NCBI RefSeq assembly: GCF_001939045.1
Contig: NZ_MKIM01000026.1
Location: forward strand, 88,017-152,016
DNA length: 64,000 nt
Origin: Rhizobium oryziradicis
Lineage (GTDB): Bacteria; Pseudomonadota; Alphaproteobacteria; Rhizobiales; Rhizobiaceae
Direction of reading: 5' to 3'
The first letter of the stretch is position 1, and each line of letters begins with the position of its first letter. The translations under genes were made by a program, and so were the position numbers. The notes beneath the pieces were generated by a model. It had not been told where the DNA came from. It made no database searches and was given only the letters and a program-made list of their open reading frames with translations. This document shows positions 9,099 through 18,391 of the stretch, in pieces.

Positions 9099-10883
9099 TC
9101 AGCGTCCTACGGCATAGGCTTGCATCAGGCGCGGCGTAGCAGCCGCACGCAGCAGACCATCGGCATCACGACGGGCGGCGGTCAGGCGACCGACACTCCA
9201 GTTTTCCGCAACCGTGACCTTGTGACCTCGGCGGCGCAGTTCGGCGATCGTGGTTTCGCCGAAACCGGCTTCCACCATGATGTGACCAGGCTCCGATGTG
9301 CGCGGATAGAAGGAGCCGGGGAAATGCGTGGTGTGAAACAGCGGCATGTCGATCGCCGCCTGCAGGTTCTTCCCATGGTGGGCATAGCGCAGGAAAAAGG
9401 GCAGTTGCCACTGGTCCTGCTGATCACCGCCCGGCGTACCGAAGGCAAGCGTCGGTCTGCCCTGGTAAAGCGCAAGCGAAGGGGTGAGCGTCGTGCGCGG
9501 ACGTTTTCCCGGCTCCAGCGAGGTGGGAAGCCCCGGCTTGAGCCAGAACATCTGGGCGCGAGAATTGAGCGGAAAACCAAGGCCCGGAACGACCGGGGAG
9601 GACTGAAGCCAACCACCGGACGGCGTGGTGGAAACCATATTGCCCCAACGATCGATCACGTCGATATGGACGGTGTCGCCTTTCTTCTCCGAGAGATGCG
9701 CCATGGTCGGCTCATAGACGGCACCCTTGCCAGAAAACTCCGCCAGCATGGCCATGGTCTGATCACGCTGGTGCTCATAACCGGGCAGAACACCGGGACG
9801 GAGCTCGAACGATGCTTCCGCCCCAATCAGTTTCCGGCGTTCATCATTATAGGCGTCGGTCAGAAGCTGGCCGGTCGGGATCTGGCCGAATTCCGGATCG
9901 CCGTAATAGACCTCGCGGTCGGCGAAGGCGAGTTTCATGGCCTCGACAACATGGTGGACAAAATCCGGTCCAGCCGGGTCCATCGCCGTGAGATCAAAGC
10001 CCTTCAACAGCGCCAGCGACTGCAGCAGCACTGGTCCCTGGCCCCAGCCTGGCGTCTTGGCAACGGTCCAATCATGATAATCATAGGTCTGTGGCGCTTC
10101 GATCGTTGCCTGCCAGTTGGCCATATCATCAGCGGTCAGCACGGCCTTGTGCCTGGTTCCGCTGGCATCCATCACTTCTGCCGTGTCCAGATAGTTCTGG
10201 ATCGCTTCGGCGACGAAGCCGCGATAGAAGGCATCGCGCGCCGCCTGAATCTGCTCGTCCCGACCGGATTTTGCTTCCGCTTCCGCGATGATGCGCTTCC
10301 AGGTTTCAGCCAAAACCGGATTGCGGAAATTCGAATGCGGCTCCGGAACAGCACCGCCAGGCAACCAGGTATCAAATGAGGTCGGCCATTCCTTTTGGAA
10401 GAAATCCTTCAGACCCTTGATCGTGGTGGAGACGCGGGGAAGCATGGGATGGCCATTTTCCGCGTAATAGATGGCTGGCTCCAGAACCTCACGCACCGAC
10501 ATGGTGCCGTATTCGCGGAGCATCAGCATCCAGCCATCGAAAGCGCCCGGAATGACGGTGGCCAGAAGGCCATCGCCTGGAATGAGCTTCAGGCCTTCGG
10601 ACGTGTAGTGTTCGATGGTGGCACCTGCGGGGGCCGGCCCCTGCGCACAGATGACCTCCACCTTGTCCTTCTTGACGGAATAGATGACGGCCGGCATGTC
10701 GCCGCCCGGACCGCAGAGATGCGGCTCGACGATCTGCAGCACGAAGCCGGTGGCGACTGCGGCATCAAACGCATTGCCGCCCTTTTCCAGAATGCTCATG
10801 CCGACGGCAGACGCGATCCAATGGGTGGACGTAACGACGCCGAAGGTGCCGAGGATTTCAGGACGTGTGGTGAACTCAGTCAT
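9099..10883 (-). CDS. Gamma-glutamyltransferase family protein
   Basis: A 594-residue N-terminal-nucleophile hydrolase of the gamma-glutamyltranspeptidase family. The early AGNAFDAAVA-like segment (GGNAFDAAVATGF at 35-47) and GPGGD at 58-62 match the family. The predicted autocleavage and nucleophile threonine is Thr404 in GDTVHIDVID, followed by STTPSGGW. No signal peptide is visible, so unlike E. coli Ggt it probably works in the cytoplasm on imported material. Its place inside an ABC importer operon suggests cleavage of gamma-glutamyl peptides or glutathione-like compounds after uptake (inference). Confidence 0.92.
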   Translation of the reverse strand: MTEFTTRPEILGTFGVVTSTHWIASAVGMSILEKGGNAFDAAVATGFVLQIVEPHLCGPGGDMPAVIYSVKKDKVEVICAQGPAPAGATIEHYTSEGLKLIPGDGLLATVIPGAFDGWMLMLREYGTMSVREVLEPAIYYAENGHPMLPRVSTTIKGLKDFFQKEWPTSFDTWLPGGAVPEPHSNFRNPVLAETWKRIIAEAEAKSGRDEQIQAARDAFYRGFVAEAIQNYLDTAEVMDASGTRHKAVLTADDMANWQATIEAPQTYDYHDWTVAKTPGWGQGPVLLQSLALLKGFDLTAMDPAGPDFVHHVVEAMKLAFADREVYYGDPEFGQIPTGQLLTDAYNDERRKLIGAEASFELRPGVLPGYEHQRDQTMAMLAEFSGKGAVYEPTMAHLSEKKGDTVHIDVIDRWGNMVSTTPSGGWLQSSPVVPGLGFPLNSRAQMFWLKPGLPTSLEPGKRPRTTLTPSLALYQGRPTLAFGTPGGDQQDQWQLPFFLRYAHHGKNLQAAIDMPLFHTTHFPGSFYPRTSEPGHIMVEAGFGETTIAELRRRGHKVTVAENWSVGRLTAARRDADGLLRAAATPRLMQAYAVGR

Positions 10884-10901
10884 GGTTCTTGCCTTTGAAA
10901 A

Positions 10902-11777
10902 TCATTGCTCGCGGGGGTCCAGCGCATCGCGCAGGCCGTCCCCCAGCAGATTGAATCCGATAACGACGAGGAAAATTGCAGCACCCGGCCACATCGCCAT
11001 CCATGGTGCCTGGCTCAGGAAATTCTTCGCGACATTCAGCATCGACCCCCAGCTTGCCGCCGGTGGCTGCTGGCCGAGTCCCAGGAAGGAGAGGCTTGCC
11101 TCCGCGATGATCGCAGTCGCAACCGTCAGGGTCGCCTGCACGATGATCGGAGCGGTGACATTGGGCAGGATGTAGCGCCACATGATGTCGACATGCCCCA
11201 GGCCGACAGATCGCGCGCCTTCGACAAAATCCTCCTGCTTCACGGCCAGCACCTGTCCTCGCGTCAGCCGCACGAAGATCGGCATGGCACTGAGACCAAT
11301 GGAGATCATCGCGTTGGTGAGACTGGGGCCGAGAAAGGCGGCCAGCGCAATCGCCATGATCAGGAATGGCATGGCGAGCAGGGCCTCCGTGACACGCGAG
11401 ATCACCAGATCGACCCAGCCGCCGAAATAGCCCGCGAGGAGACCGAAGGGCACGCCGATGACGACGGCCAGAGTCACCGAGAAGATGCCAGCCATCAGCG
11501 AGGCCTGCGCCCCCCAGATCATGCGCGAAAGAATATCTCGACCGAGCTCATCGGTGCCAAACCAATGCGCCGCGGATGGTGCCTTGCGGATGGCGGACCA
11601 GCTGGTCGCGACGGGATCCGGGATCGGCAGGATCGGCGCGCAAACCGCAAGAATGACGAAGAAGCCAATGATGAAAAGCCCTGCAGTCGCACTGCGGCTG
11701 GCCTTCAGCTTGCGCCAGGCGCGATTGCTCTCGCGCTTTTCGGCAATGATCGGAGATGTTTGTTCGATCGCGGTCAT
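10902..11777 (-). CDS. Dipeptide-type ABC transporter permease (DppC-like)
   Basis: About 291 residues from the ATG at 11777, which overlaps the stop of the upstream permease (ATGA). A longer open frame to 11861 is unlikely because of that overlap. A DppC-type N-terminal domain ends in a first helix (TAGLFIIGFFVILAVCAPIL) and is followed by an HWFGTDELGRD motif and about five further helices. The EAA loop is near residue 200 (EGARSVGLGHVDIMWRYILP). It forms the membrane channel together with the DppB-like partner. Confidence 0.93.
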   Translation of the reverse strand: MTAIEQTSPIIAEKRESNRAWRKLKASRSATAGLFIIGFFVILAVCAPILPIPDPVATSWSAIRKAPSAAHWFGTDELGRDILSRMIWGAQASLMAGIFSVTLAVVIGVPFGLLAGYFGGWVDLVISRVTEALLAMPFLIMAIALAAFLGPSLTNAMISIGLSAMPIFVRLTRGQVLAVKQEDFVEGARSVGLGHVDIMWRYILPNVTAPIIVQATLTVATAIIAEASLSFLGLGQQPPAASWGSMLNVAKNFLSQAPWMAMWPGAAIFLVVIGFNLLGDGLRDALDPREQ

Positions 11778-12721
11778 AGGCTTGCCCTCAGACGCGGATT
11801 GAGCAGGACATAGAGAATGTCGGCAATCAGATTCATCAGGATGAAGCCCAGAGCCGTGCACATCACCACGCCCTGCACTACCGCGTAATCGCGGTTGAAG
11901 ACGGCATCCACGATGAGCTTGCCAAAGCCGGGAATGGTAAAAATCTGTTCCGTCAGCACGGCACCGGCCAGCAATTCACCAAACAGCAGCGCACTCAAAG
12001 TCACGACCGGCAGCAGCGCATTGCGGAAGCTGTGTGAGAGCACGATGTCCTTCGGCGAGAGACCCTTGGCGCGGGCGGTGCGGATGTAATCAGCTGACAG
12101 CACACCCAGCATGGCCGAGCGGGTATGGCGCATCAATGTCGCTGCCAATGCATTGCCGAGAACGAAGGCCGGCATCACCATGGTCTGGAGCGACCGGACA
12201 GGATCAACAAAGATGGATTCGTAGCCGGATGCCGGCAGCCAGCCGAGTTTGACCGACACCAGCAGGATCAGCATGATCCCCAGCCAGAAATTCGGGACGG
12301 AGAGACCGGACAGGGCCAGAATGCTGGCGATATAGTCAATCACGGTATTCTTCTTTACGGCGGCGATGATGCCCGCCGGAATGCCGATCACGAAGGCGAA
12401 GAGCATTGCCATGACGGCAAGCTGGATCGTGACCGGCAGCTTCTCGGCGATCAGTTGCGTCACCGGCTGATTGGTGCGCAGCGAAATGCCGAGGTCTCCG
12501 GTGATGACACCGCCCAGCCACCGCACATATTGCAGCGGAATAGGGTCGTTCAGGTGATATTTTTCGCGCAGCAGTTCGAGCACAGCGGGATCACGCTCCT
12601 CACCTGCCATGGCAAGCACCGGATCGCCCGGCAGAAGCTTCTGCAGCGAAAAGACAAAGATCGAGATGATCAGCAGGGTCGGGATCGCGACCAGCAGACG
12701 TTTTCCGATATAGACAGGCAT
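11774..12721 (-). CDS. Dipeptide-type ABC transporter permease (DppB-like)
   Basis: A 315-residue inner-membrane protein with the DppB start (YIGKRLLVAIPTLLIISIFVF), the family's LPGDPV motif at about residue 30, six predicted helices and an EAA loop (YIRTARAKGLSPKDIVLSHS). It is the second gene of the importer operon, 63 bases after the solute-binding protein gene (that gap has no clear hairpin) and overlapping the DppC-like gene. Confidence 0.93.
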   Translation of the reverse strand: MPVYIGKRLLVAIPTLLIISIFVFSLQKLLPGDPVLAMAGEERDPAVLELLREKYHLNDPIPLQYVRWLGGVITGDLGISLRTNQPVTQLIAEKLPVTIQLAVMAMLFAFVIGIPAGIIAAVKKNTVIDYIASILALSGLSVPNFWLGIMLILLVSVKLGWLPASGYESIFVDPVRSLQTMVMPAFVLGNALAATLMRHTRSAMLGVLSADYIRTARAKGLSPKDIVLSHSFRNALLPVVTLSALLFGELLAGAVLTEQIFTIPGFGKLIVDAVFNRDYAVVQGVVMCTALGFILMNLIADILYVLLNPRLRASL

Positions 12722-12784
12722 TCCACATCCTCATGCAAGCAGAGAGAGCCGCGGGCACTTTGGGTGCCCGCGGCGAGGCTGGTA

Positions 12785-14296
12785 TCAGCCCTGCTTCTTG
12801 ACGCCTTGCAGACGGATCATGCCATCGGGGTTTGCGACAAACCCCGTGACGCCCTTCTTCATCGCCCAGATCCAGGACTGATGGCCGAGGAAGATCATCG
12901 GCATATCGTCGTTCAGGATGACGGCTGCCGCGTCATATTTCTGCTTGCGCACGGCGTCGTCCGTCGAGGCACGCGCATCGTTCAGCAGCTTGTCGACCTC
13001 CGGGTTGCAATACTTCGTGTCGTTCAGGCCGCCCTTGCAGGTGAGGAACTGGTGGATGTTACCATCCGGATCGACGCGGCCAGACCAGTCGGAACGGCTC
13101 ATCTGGTAATTGCCACGGGTCTGCTCATCGAGCAACGTCGCGAATTCTGTGGACTTCAGCGTCACATCGAAACCAGCTTCGGCCGCCATGGACTGGATGA
13201 TCTGCATGGTCTGCTGCACAACCGGGCTGTTCGGGATCTGTATCTCGACCGGGACACGATCGAAGCCGGCAGCCTTAATCAATGCTTTGGCCTTTTCAAC
13301 ATCCCGGGCCGGAACGGGAATAGCCTTGTCATACCAGGGGCTGCTCGGCGGGAATGGTTGGTTGCCCGCAACGGCCGTCCCTTCGAAAACGATCTGCATC
13401 AGCGCTTCGCGGTCGATGGCCAAGGAAAAGGCCTGACGCAGGCGCTTGTCCTTGCCGATTGGGTTGTCGGCCTTCGGGCCATTTCCGACATTCACATAGA
13501 TCGACAGGTTGCCGATGTTGACAACATCCGCATAGGTTAGCTTGGGGTTGGACTTGATGGCCGGGGCATCGGTCGGCGCAACGCGCTCGATGAAGTCGAG
13601 ATCACCGGACTGCAGATTTGCAAGACGCACGGTGCTATCGGGGATCGGCAGATAGGTCACCTTGTCGATGAAGATCTGGTCCTTATTCCAGTAATCTTGA
13701 AACTTTTCGAGCACGATGCGATCCTGCTGCACACGTTCCACGAACTTGAAGGGCCCGGCGCAAACCGGCTTTGAACCAAAGTTTACTCCCAATTCCTTGG
13801 CGGCCTTGGGCGACACGATCATGCCGGCGCGGTCGGAAAGCTGCGCCAGCAGCGTCACGTCCGGCTTCTTCAGCGTGAACTTCACCTCCAGCGGACCCGT
13901 CGCCTCGACCTTGTCGACGGAGGCAAGCTCACTCTTGCGGCGGGATTCCGGTAGTGTCAGATTGCGCTGAATGGTGGCGACGACGGCTTCGGCGTCCATG
14001 GTGGTACCGTCCTGAAACTTCACGTTCGGACGCAGCTTCATCGTCAGAACCTTGCCGCCGTCCGACCAGGCCCATTCGGTCGCCAGTTGCGGGATGATCT
14101 TCAGGTCCGGCGAGACATCCACCAGCTTGTCGCACATGGCGGTGTAAACGATACGGCCGACGAAGGTACGTGACTGGGCGGGATCGAGCACATCGGCATC
14201 GTCCTGCAGGCCGATGCGCAGATCGACGGCACCCGCCTGAAAGGCTGTGAGGGCACCAAAGGCCAGAGCCGTGGTCCAGCTCAAAATTCGGTTCAT
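12785..14296 (-). CDS. Family 5 extracellular solute-binding protein (peptide/glutathione type)
   Basis: A 503-residue periplasmic binding protein with an N-terminal signal peptide (hydrophobic residues about 5-22, AGA cleavage site). Mature-domain features are those of SBP_bac_5: the LDPAQSRTFVGRIVYTAMCD ligand-lid start, PDLKIIPQLATEW, and the LRPNVKFQDGT motif near residue 90. It binds the substrate in the periplasm and delivers it to the two permeases. Such proteins bind peptides, opines or glutathione. The downstream gamma-glutamyltransferase points to gamma-glutamyl ligands (inference). Confidence 0.93.
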   Translation of the reverse strand: MNRILSWTTALAFGALTAFQAGAVDLRIGLQDDADVLDPAQSRTFVGRIVYTAMCDKLVDVSPDLKIIPQLATEWAWSDGGKVLTMKLRPNVKFQDGTTMDAEAVVATIQRNLTLPESRRKSELASVDKVEATGPLEVKFTLKKPDVTLLAQLSDRAGMIVSPKAAKELGVNFGSKPVCAGPFKFVERVQQDRIVLEKFQDYWNKDQIFIDKVTYLPIPDSTVRLANLQSGDLDFIERVAPTDAPAIKSNPKLTYADVVNIGNLSIYVNVGNGPKADNPIGKDKRLRQAFSLAIDREALMQIVFEGTAVAGNQPFPPSSPWYDKAIPVPARDVEKAKALIKAAGFDRVPVEIQIPNSPVVQQTMQIIQSMAAEAGFDVTLKSTEFATLLDEQTRGNYQMSRSDWSGRVDPDGNIHQFLTCKGGLNDTKYCNPEVDKLLNDARASTDDAVRKQKYDAAAVILNDDMPMIFLGHQSWIWAMKKGVTGFVANPDGMIRLQGVKKQG

Positions 14297-14394
14297 GATC
14301 GTTCTCCTCTGATCGAACAGGTCAATTTTACTTCTTTCGTGCCAGCTTGTTTTCCGCCAGCTTGCATGTCGTCCGGTTGAAACCGGATCATCTG

Positions 14395-15132
14395 TCAGCC
14401 CACCTCGGGCAGAGCCTCAAGGCCAATTGCGTCTTGGTCCATGGAGGTGGCGCGGACCAGCCGCTCCTGCAGCATCAACAAATGTTGGCGCATGGCCTCA
14501 CCCGCCTTGGCCGGATCGCGCGCCGCAATCGCCTCAATGATTCCTTCGTGCTGCGCATAGGTGATGCCCACTGACCCGCTGCTTCGCGCGCGCTCGCGGA
14601 TGTTCTGCCAGGCTTCGTCCTGGCGGACGTGGTTGATCATGTCGAAAATGGCAAGAAACAGCTGGTTACGCGCGCTCTGCGCAATCTGACGATGAAGCGC
14701 ACCATCCCAAAGCTCGCGTGCATCCGCATCGTCGCTTTCCATAATCTTGCGGGCAAGATCCCGCATACGAGCCAATTCCGCCGGTTTGGCGCGCAGTGCG
14801 GCGAGCTGGGCCAGCTGCGGTTCAATCCGTAGCCTGACTTCCATGATCTCCATGAAATCGGTGCCGGCGACAATGGCATCGACACTTCCGGACCATTCGC
14901 CCGGGCGCGAACCAATAAACGTGCCAGCGCCCTGTCGGCGCCAGATTTCTCCCTCGGCCTCAAGCACTTCCAAGGCACGGCGAATGGCGCGTCGCCCAAT
15001 CCCCAATTGTTCAGAAAGGCTACGCTCAGTCGGCAGTTTTCCATCGGGGGCGACGCCGCCCGAGCGAAGAAGTTCTCGAAGCTTCTCCAGTGCGTAATTG
15101 GCATTGTCGGGAGGTACTGTAGTCTGAACCAT
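14395..15132 (-). CDS. GntR/FadR-type transcriptional regulator
   Basis: About 245 residues from the ATG at 15132. An alternative in-frame ATG at 15171 would place a perfect palindromic operator inside the coding region, so the shorter form is preferred. The winged helix (LPTERSLSEQLGIGRRAIRR) is near residues 30-55. It is followed by an all-helical FCD effector domain with the metal/ligand-type histidines (LHRQIA, QHEGII, HLLMLQ). It lies directly upstream of the importer operon on the same strand, about 100 bases away, and probably controls it. Confidence 0.88.
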   Translation of the reverse strand: MVQTTVPPDNANYALEKLRELLRSGGVAPDGKLPTERSLSEQLGIGRRAIRRALEVLEAEGEIWRRQGAGTFIGSRPGEWSGSVDAIVAGTDFMEIMEVRLRIEPQLAQLAALRAKPAELARMRDLARKIMESDDADARELWDGALHRQIAQSARNQLFLAIFDMINHVRQDEAWQNIRERARSSGSVGITYAQHEGIIEAIAARDPAKAGEAMRQHLLMLQERLVRATSMDQDAIGLEALPEVG

Positions 15133-15138
15133 TATCTT

Positions 15139-15157
15139 AACCAATTTCGAATTGGTT
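15139..15157. promoter_or_regulatory. Palindromic operator upstream of the GntR-type gene
   Basis: AACCAATT-TCG-AATTGGTT is a perfect 8-base inverted repeat with a 3-base spacer. It sits 7 bases upstream of the proposed GntR start, in the zone where an autoregulating FadR-subfamily repressor would bind. The assignment to this regulator is inferred from position. Confidence 0.5.
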
Positions 15158-15240
15158 CGAATGTTGACCACCGCGAGCCTTCTGTCAACTAAATTATATG
15201 CAGGACAGCCGAATGCCTAAAAGAATGGCAGGGGAAATCG

Positions 15241-15858
15241 GGGCTTGCGGCAAAGATTTTCGTGGCCGCGATTATCCCTTAACCGGTATGTATTTTATAC
15301 TTTGTTAACCTTTTGCAGTCGGAACAGGCGCGCAAGCAGATCGTTCTGGTCGTTGACGGTCCGGAAAAACCGAAGCCCTTCCTCAACCACAGCATCGCCT
15401 CGAAACCAGCGATGGTTCGCAGCACAGTGTTGAATGACTGGAAGCCACCGATCTTCGGCATGCTCTTCTTCAGCTGGAAGTGGTCGCTTTCGATACCTTC
15501 TTGGAGATGTTTGGTCACGCAATGCACAGGGTTAGGATGGAGAAGCCCCTAGTCAACCGACGTTTTGATCGTCAATGGAAAGGTATTGGCACCATCCGTG
15601 CCGATCTTATTCGGCGACAACAACGGCTCGTCCTTCAGCATCGTGTGGAAAAACCGCTTGGCGGCGGCGATGTCACGCTTTGCCGTCAGAAGGAAGTCGA
15701 CTGGATTTCCGCACTTGTCGATGGCTCGGTAAAGGTAGCGCCATTTGCCGCGGATCTTTACGTAGGTCTCATCGATACGCACCGAGCCGCAATGTGGTCG
15801 CCGAAACTGACGCAACCGCTTCTCGATCATCGGTGCATAGACCAAAACCCAAGGTTTT
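15241..15858 (-). mobile_element. IS6-family element remnant, left end plus most of the transposase
   Basis: One terminus is recognisable at 15241 (GGGCTTGCGGCAAA), 12 of 14 bases like the end of the IS6-type element at 60523. The interior encodes a broken transposase. The other end has been replaced at about 15858 by a recombinase tail. No target duplication can be defined because one end is missing. Confidence 0.65.
15279..15857 (-). pseudogene. IS6-family transposase, nonsense-mutated and 5'-truncated
   Basis: The frame reads WVLVYAPMIEKRLRQFRRPH followed by the DDE-type catalytic regions: RIDETYVKIRGKWRYLYRA (first Asp), GTDGAN (second Asp) and GIESDHF (Glu). One in-frame TAG at 15549-15551 replaces the residue after TSVD, where the related copy at 60555-61163 has Asp. 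The first ~50 residues, including the zinc-finger-like N-terminus, are missing. It is inactive as it stands. Confidence 0.8.
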
Positions 15859-15860
15859 CG

Positions 15861-16130
15861 TCACGGCAGAAGCCTTGCAGCTTTTCCGCTTCGTCTCGTT
15901 GCACTGTTATAATAACTGGACGCTTGCTGCACGGATCGATGCCGAGATTGCTCCATCGCCTCTGGCAGTGGAACGCCGCGATTGGCGGCTTCCGTAAGAT
16001 ATCCGGATCGCGAGCCATGCGAGGAAAATTCTCCGGGATCGAGCCCTGCCATAGCGACTCGTTGTTTGAGAATGTCATTGATCGCCTTCGGATCAAGTGC
16101 ACGTTGGGAGACATTGTCCCAGCGATCAGC
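15861..16130 (-). pseudogene. Tyrosine recombinase (integrase) C-terminal fragment, copy 1
   Basis: The frame ends a site-specific recombinase: WDNVSQRALDPKAINDILKQ, then a FSSHGSRSG box carrying the first catalytic Arg, the SRHRSVQQAS His-Arg box and the YYN nucleophile region, with a natural stop after RLLP. The N-terminal DNA-binding domain and half of the catalytic domain are absent. It is abutted by the Tn3-type tnpA fragment on one side and the IS6 remnant on the other. A near-identical copy lies at 57910-58245. Confidence 0.75.
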
Positions 16131-16545
16131 GGATTAGCAGCTCCGGCATAGGAACGACCAGCTTTCGTTCCTTTAGGGCTTCGATCACAGCCTTGGCGAT
16201 CGGCGCACCTTGTTCAGGGGCCGCCGCCTCGCGTGCCGCCGCCGTAATCAGTTCATGATAATCGCTCGTCCGGACAGGTTGAAGCTCCAGTGCAGAGACG
16301 ATCGCGCGCGCGTGCTCACGGCGCGTTTCCTCGCGCTGGGCATACAACGCGAACACCGCAGGATCGACGCCAAGCTGATCGGCGACAACCTAGACAATCG
16401 CTTGAGGTAGAACTTGGCCTGGCCGCAGCAGACAGCCCAGATCGCGCACCAGTGCAAGCTGGAGCGCGAACCCAAGCCGATTATGCGAACGGCGATGTTC
16501 CTTCGCGAAGGCAATATCCTCGGAACCCAGGGCATACGCGCCTAG
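16126..16545 (-). pseudogene. Tn3-family transposase N-terminal fragment
   Basis: The translation matches the N-terminal DUF4158 region of Tn3-family TnpA: HRRSHNRLGFALQLALVRDL, then GCLLRPGQVLPQAIV, an in-frame TAG at about 16389-16391, then VVADQLGVDPAVFALYAQRE and the EHARAIVSALELQPVR segment. The remaining ~800 residues, including the DDE core, are gone: the frame ends at the junction with the recombinase tail near 16130. It lies downstream of a tnpR remnant on the same strand, so both come from one Tn3-type transposon. Confidence 0.75.
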
Positions 16546-16625
16546 GCATCTTCGTGAGCTTCGGGTGGTTCGAACAGAGCGGCGCGGGATTGTTCATCGA
16601 GGAACTCCATCGACCGCAGTTACCG

Positions 16626-17231
16626 TCAAACCGCCAGTTCGGGCGTGCCGATCTTGGCGGGACCTGTCCATCCTGTCCGCTTTAAAGTGTCGATCAACGT
16701 CGAGCGCGCCACCTTGAACGTCCGGCAGACGGATGCTTTGCTGGCACCAGCTTCCAAGGCAGCCAGAACCTGCTCGACCTTCTCCGCATCGATCGTCGGA
16801 GATCTCCCACCCTTACGTCCGCTTCGGCGAGCGGCGGCTAATCAAGCGTTGACCCGCTCCGTGATCAGCACCCTTTCATATTCAGCAAGGGAGCCGAAAA
16901 GATTGAACAGAAACGCGCCGCGTGAATTGGTAGTGTCGATCACCTCCGTCGGAGAGCGAAAGGCGACACCACGGTTCTTCAAATCCTCGACGATACGGAT
17001 CAAGTGGAAGAGCGACCGACCTAACCGATCTATCTTCCAGACGACAAGGACATCACCTTCGCGCAATTCGCCGAGGCAGGCCTTCAGGCCCGGCCGATCA
17101 TCACGCGCTCCGGAAGCGCGATCCTGATGGAGGTGGCGCTCATCGACCCCGGCCGTGAGCAAGGCATCCCGCTGCAAGGCAACCGACTGGCGCTCGTCAC
17201 TACTCGATACCCGCATGTAACCGATCAACAT
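16626..17231 (-). pseudogene. Serine resolvase (tnpR-type), single in-frame TGA
   Basis: About 200 codons of a serine recombinase. The MLIGYMRVSSSDERQSVALQ start contains the catalytic Ser, VVWKIDRLGRSL is the D-helix region, and the C-terminal HTH is intact (SKASVCRTFKVARSTLIDTL). An in-frame TGA at 16842-16844 interrupts ERVNA/LAAARR where homologues have Gly (GGA to TGA). The frame resumes without shift to a stop at 16626. The true start is the ATG at 17231 rather than the TTG nine bases earlier. Catalysis would need the full protein only for site binding; the 130-residue product lacks the HTH. Confidence 0.82.
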
Positions 17232-17265
17232 GTGCGACAAACCTCAAATCAGGTGTTGTCGCACA
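17231..17265. promoter_or_regulatory. Resolvase res-like inverted repeat
   Basis: TGTGCGACAA (17231-17240) and TTGTCGCACA (17256-17265) are a perfect 10-base inverted repeat, 35 bases end to end, overlapping the resolvase start codon. Length and position match a resolvase-binding subsite of a Tn3-type res region, where the enzyme also represses its own gene. Confidence 0.5.
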
Positions 17266-17392
17266 GCGCCACATTCCGACAGGGTTCGTCGCGCAAAAAA
17301 GCGTCAGCTCGTGTCACCGATTTTGCACAGCGATCGCCCTATGCGGAAATCATCTGTTTTCCGTCACTGACCATCGAGACCCCGGACGTCCG

Positions 17393-18286
17393 TCATGCCC
17401 GCCGCGTCAACCAGACGCCAAATATGATGAGCACTCCAGAGATTAGGATACTAAGAGAAAATGCCTCGCCCAAAAAGGAAACGGCGATCAGGATGCCAAC
17501 GATCGGCTGCAAAAATTGAATTGGAGCAATAGCCGCTGCACCGGCTTCACCCAAGGCGTAGAACCATAGCGCATAGCCGACGATCGTGACGAACAGCACC
17601 AAAAAAGCCAGTGCGGATAGCTCAAGGGTAGGGGATGCGGACCAGTCGAAACCGATTACCTCGGGGATTGTGAATGGCGCGAAGGCCAATGCTCCCAAGG
17701 CGATCGACCACGCGGTCGCCGGCCATTGACCCATTCGCGAAGAACTTCGCCCGCCATACACATAGCCGACGCTTGCGAACATAACCGAAAGCAAGACGAG
17801 TCCGTCTCCCAACAGCGTCGCGGACATTCCTAGCGCTACCGCCGGGCTGCGCGAATTCATCAGAATGATAATTCACGACAAGGAAACCACGCTGCCACCC
17901 CACCAGAGAACCTTTGGCCATCGGCCAGTTATCAGGAAACTGAGTAGGCCCGTGAATATCGGCGCGGAGGCGAGGATGACAGAGGCATGCGTTACCGATG
18001 TCTTCAGGACACCCATGCTGAGCAGAAGCGGATAGGCCATGAAGCCAAACAGTCCGCCGACAATAAGTTCGACCCGCTCTACCCATGTTGAAGGGAAGCG
18101 GTCGCGAAACCGCAGCAGGAGCGGCAGTAAAATAATGCCAGCCAGAAGAGAGCACAGTCCACCGATCAGTTCCGGGGGAATGCTACGTCCAGCCAAGGCC
18201 GTCGCGGCGGCTGAAGCTCCCCATATCGCCACCGCCGCAAAAGCCGCCGCGAGCGCGAGGGTCGTCGATCGAGAGCTGGTTTTCAT
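17393..18286 (-). pseudogene. EamA/DMT family transporter, interrupted by one TGA
   Basis: The frame would encode about 297 residues with ten predicted helices and two EamA repeats (TTLALAAAFAAVAIWGASAA at the start; GDGLVLLSVMFASVGYVYGG beginning repeat two). An in-frame TGA at 17873-17875 cuts it between the repeats (VVSLS/IIILMNS, where Gly is expected). Otherwise the gene is full length with a normal stop. It is divergent from a MocR-type regulator with an 86-105 base gap between them, a common pairing for amino-acid or cofactor exporters. Either a recent pseudogene or a base-call error. Confidence 0.8.
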
Positions 18287-18391
18287 TGGCGGGTTTCGCA
18301 ACATGGTCGTTTTCGGTCTCGTGGACTTGATTGTCCGACTATGATCGCCAATATTGTCTGACTCAATTCAAACATTGTTTGGCAAGCAATA

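Noticed and set aside
8967..10379. Long plus-strand frames opposite the ABC/GGT operon (also 12125-13540)
   Set aside because: They lie antisense to well-supported genes and have Arg/His-rich, motif-free translations typical of high-GC shadow frames.
15827..16114. Frame beginning near MSPNVHLIRRRSM as a separate protein (also 57840-58229)
   Set aside because: It is an out-of-frame shadow of the recombinase tail, whose catalytic boxes are in the other minus-strand frame.
16842..16844. In-frame TGA read as selenocysteine or stop recoding (also at 17873 and 22075)
   Set aside because: The positions correspond to Gly or ordinary residues, not catalytic cysteines. No SECIS-like hairpin was evident, and the surrounding genes use TGA as normal stop.
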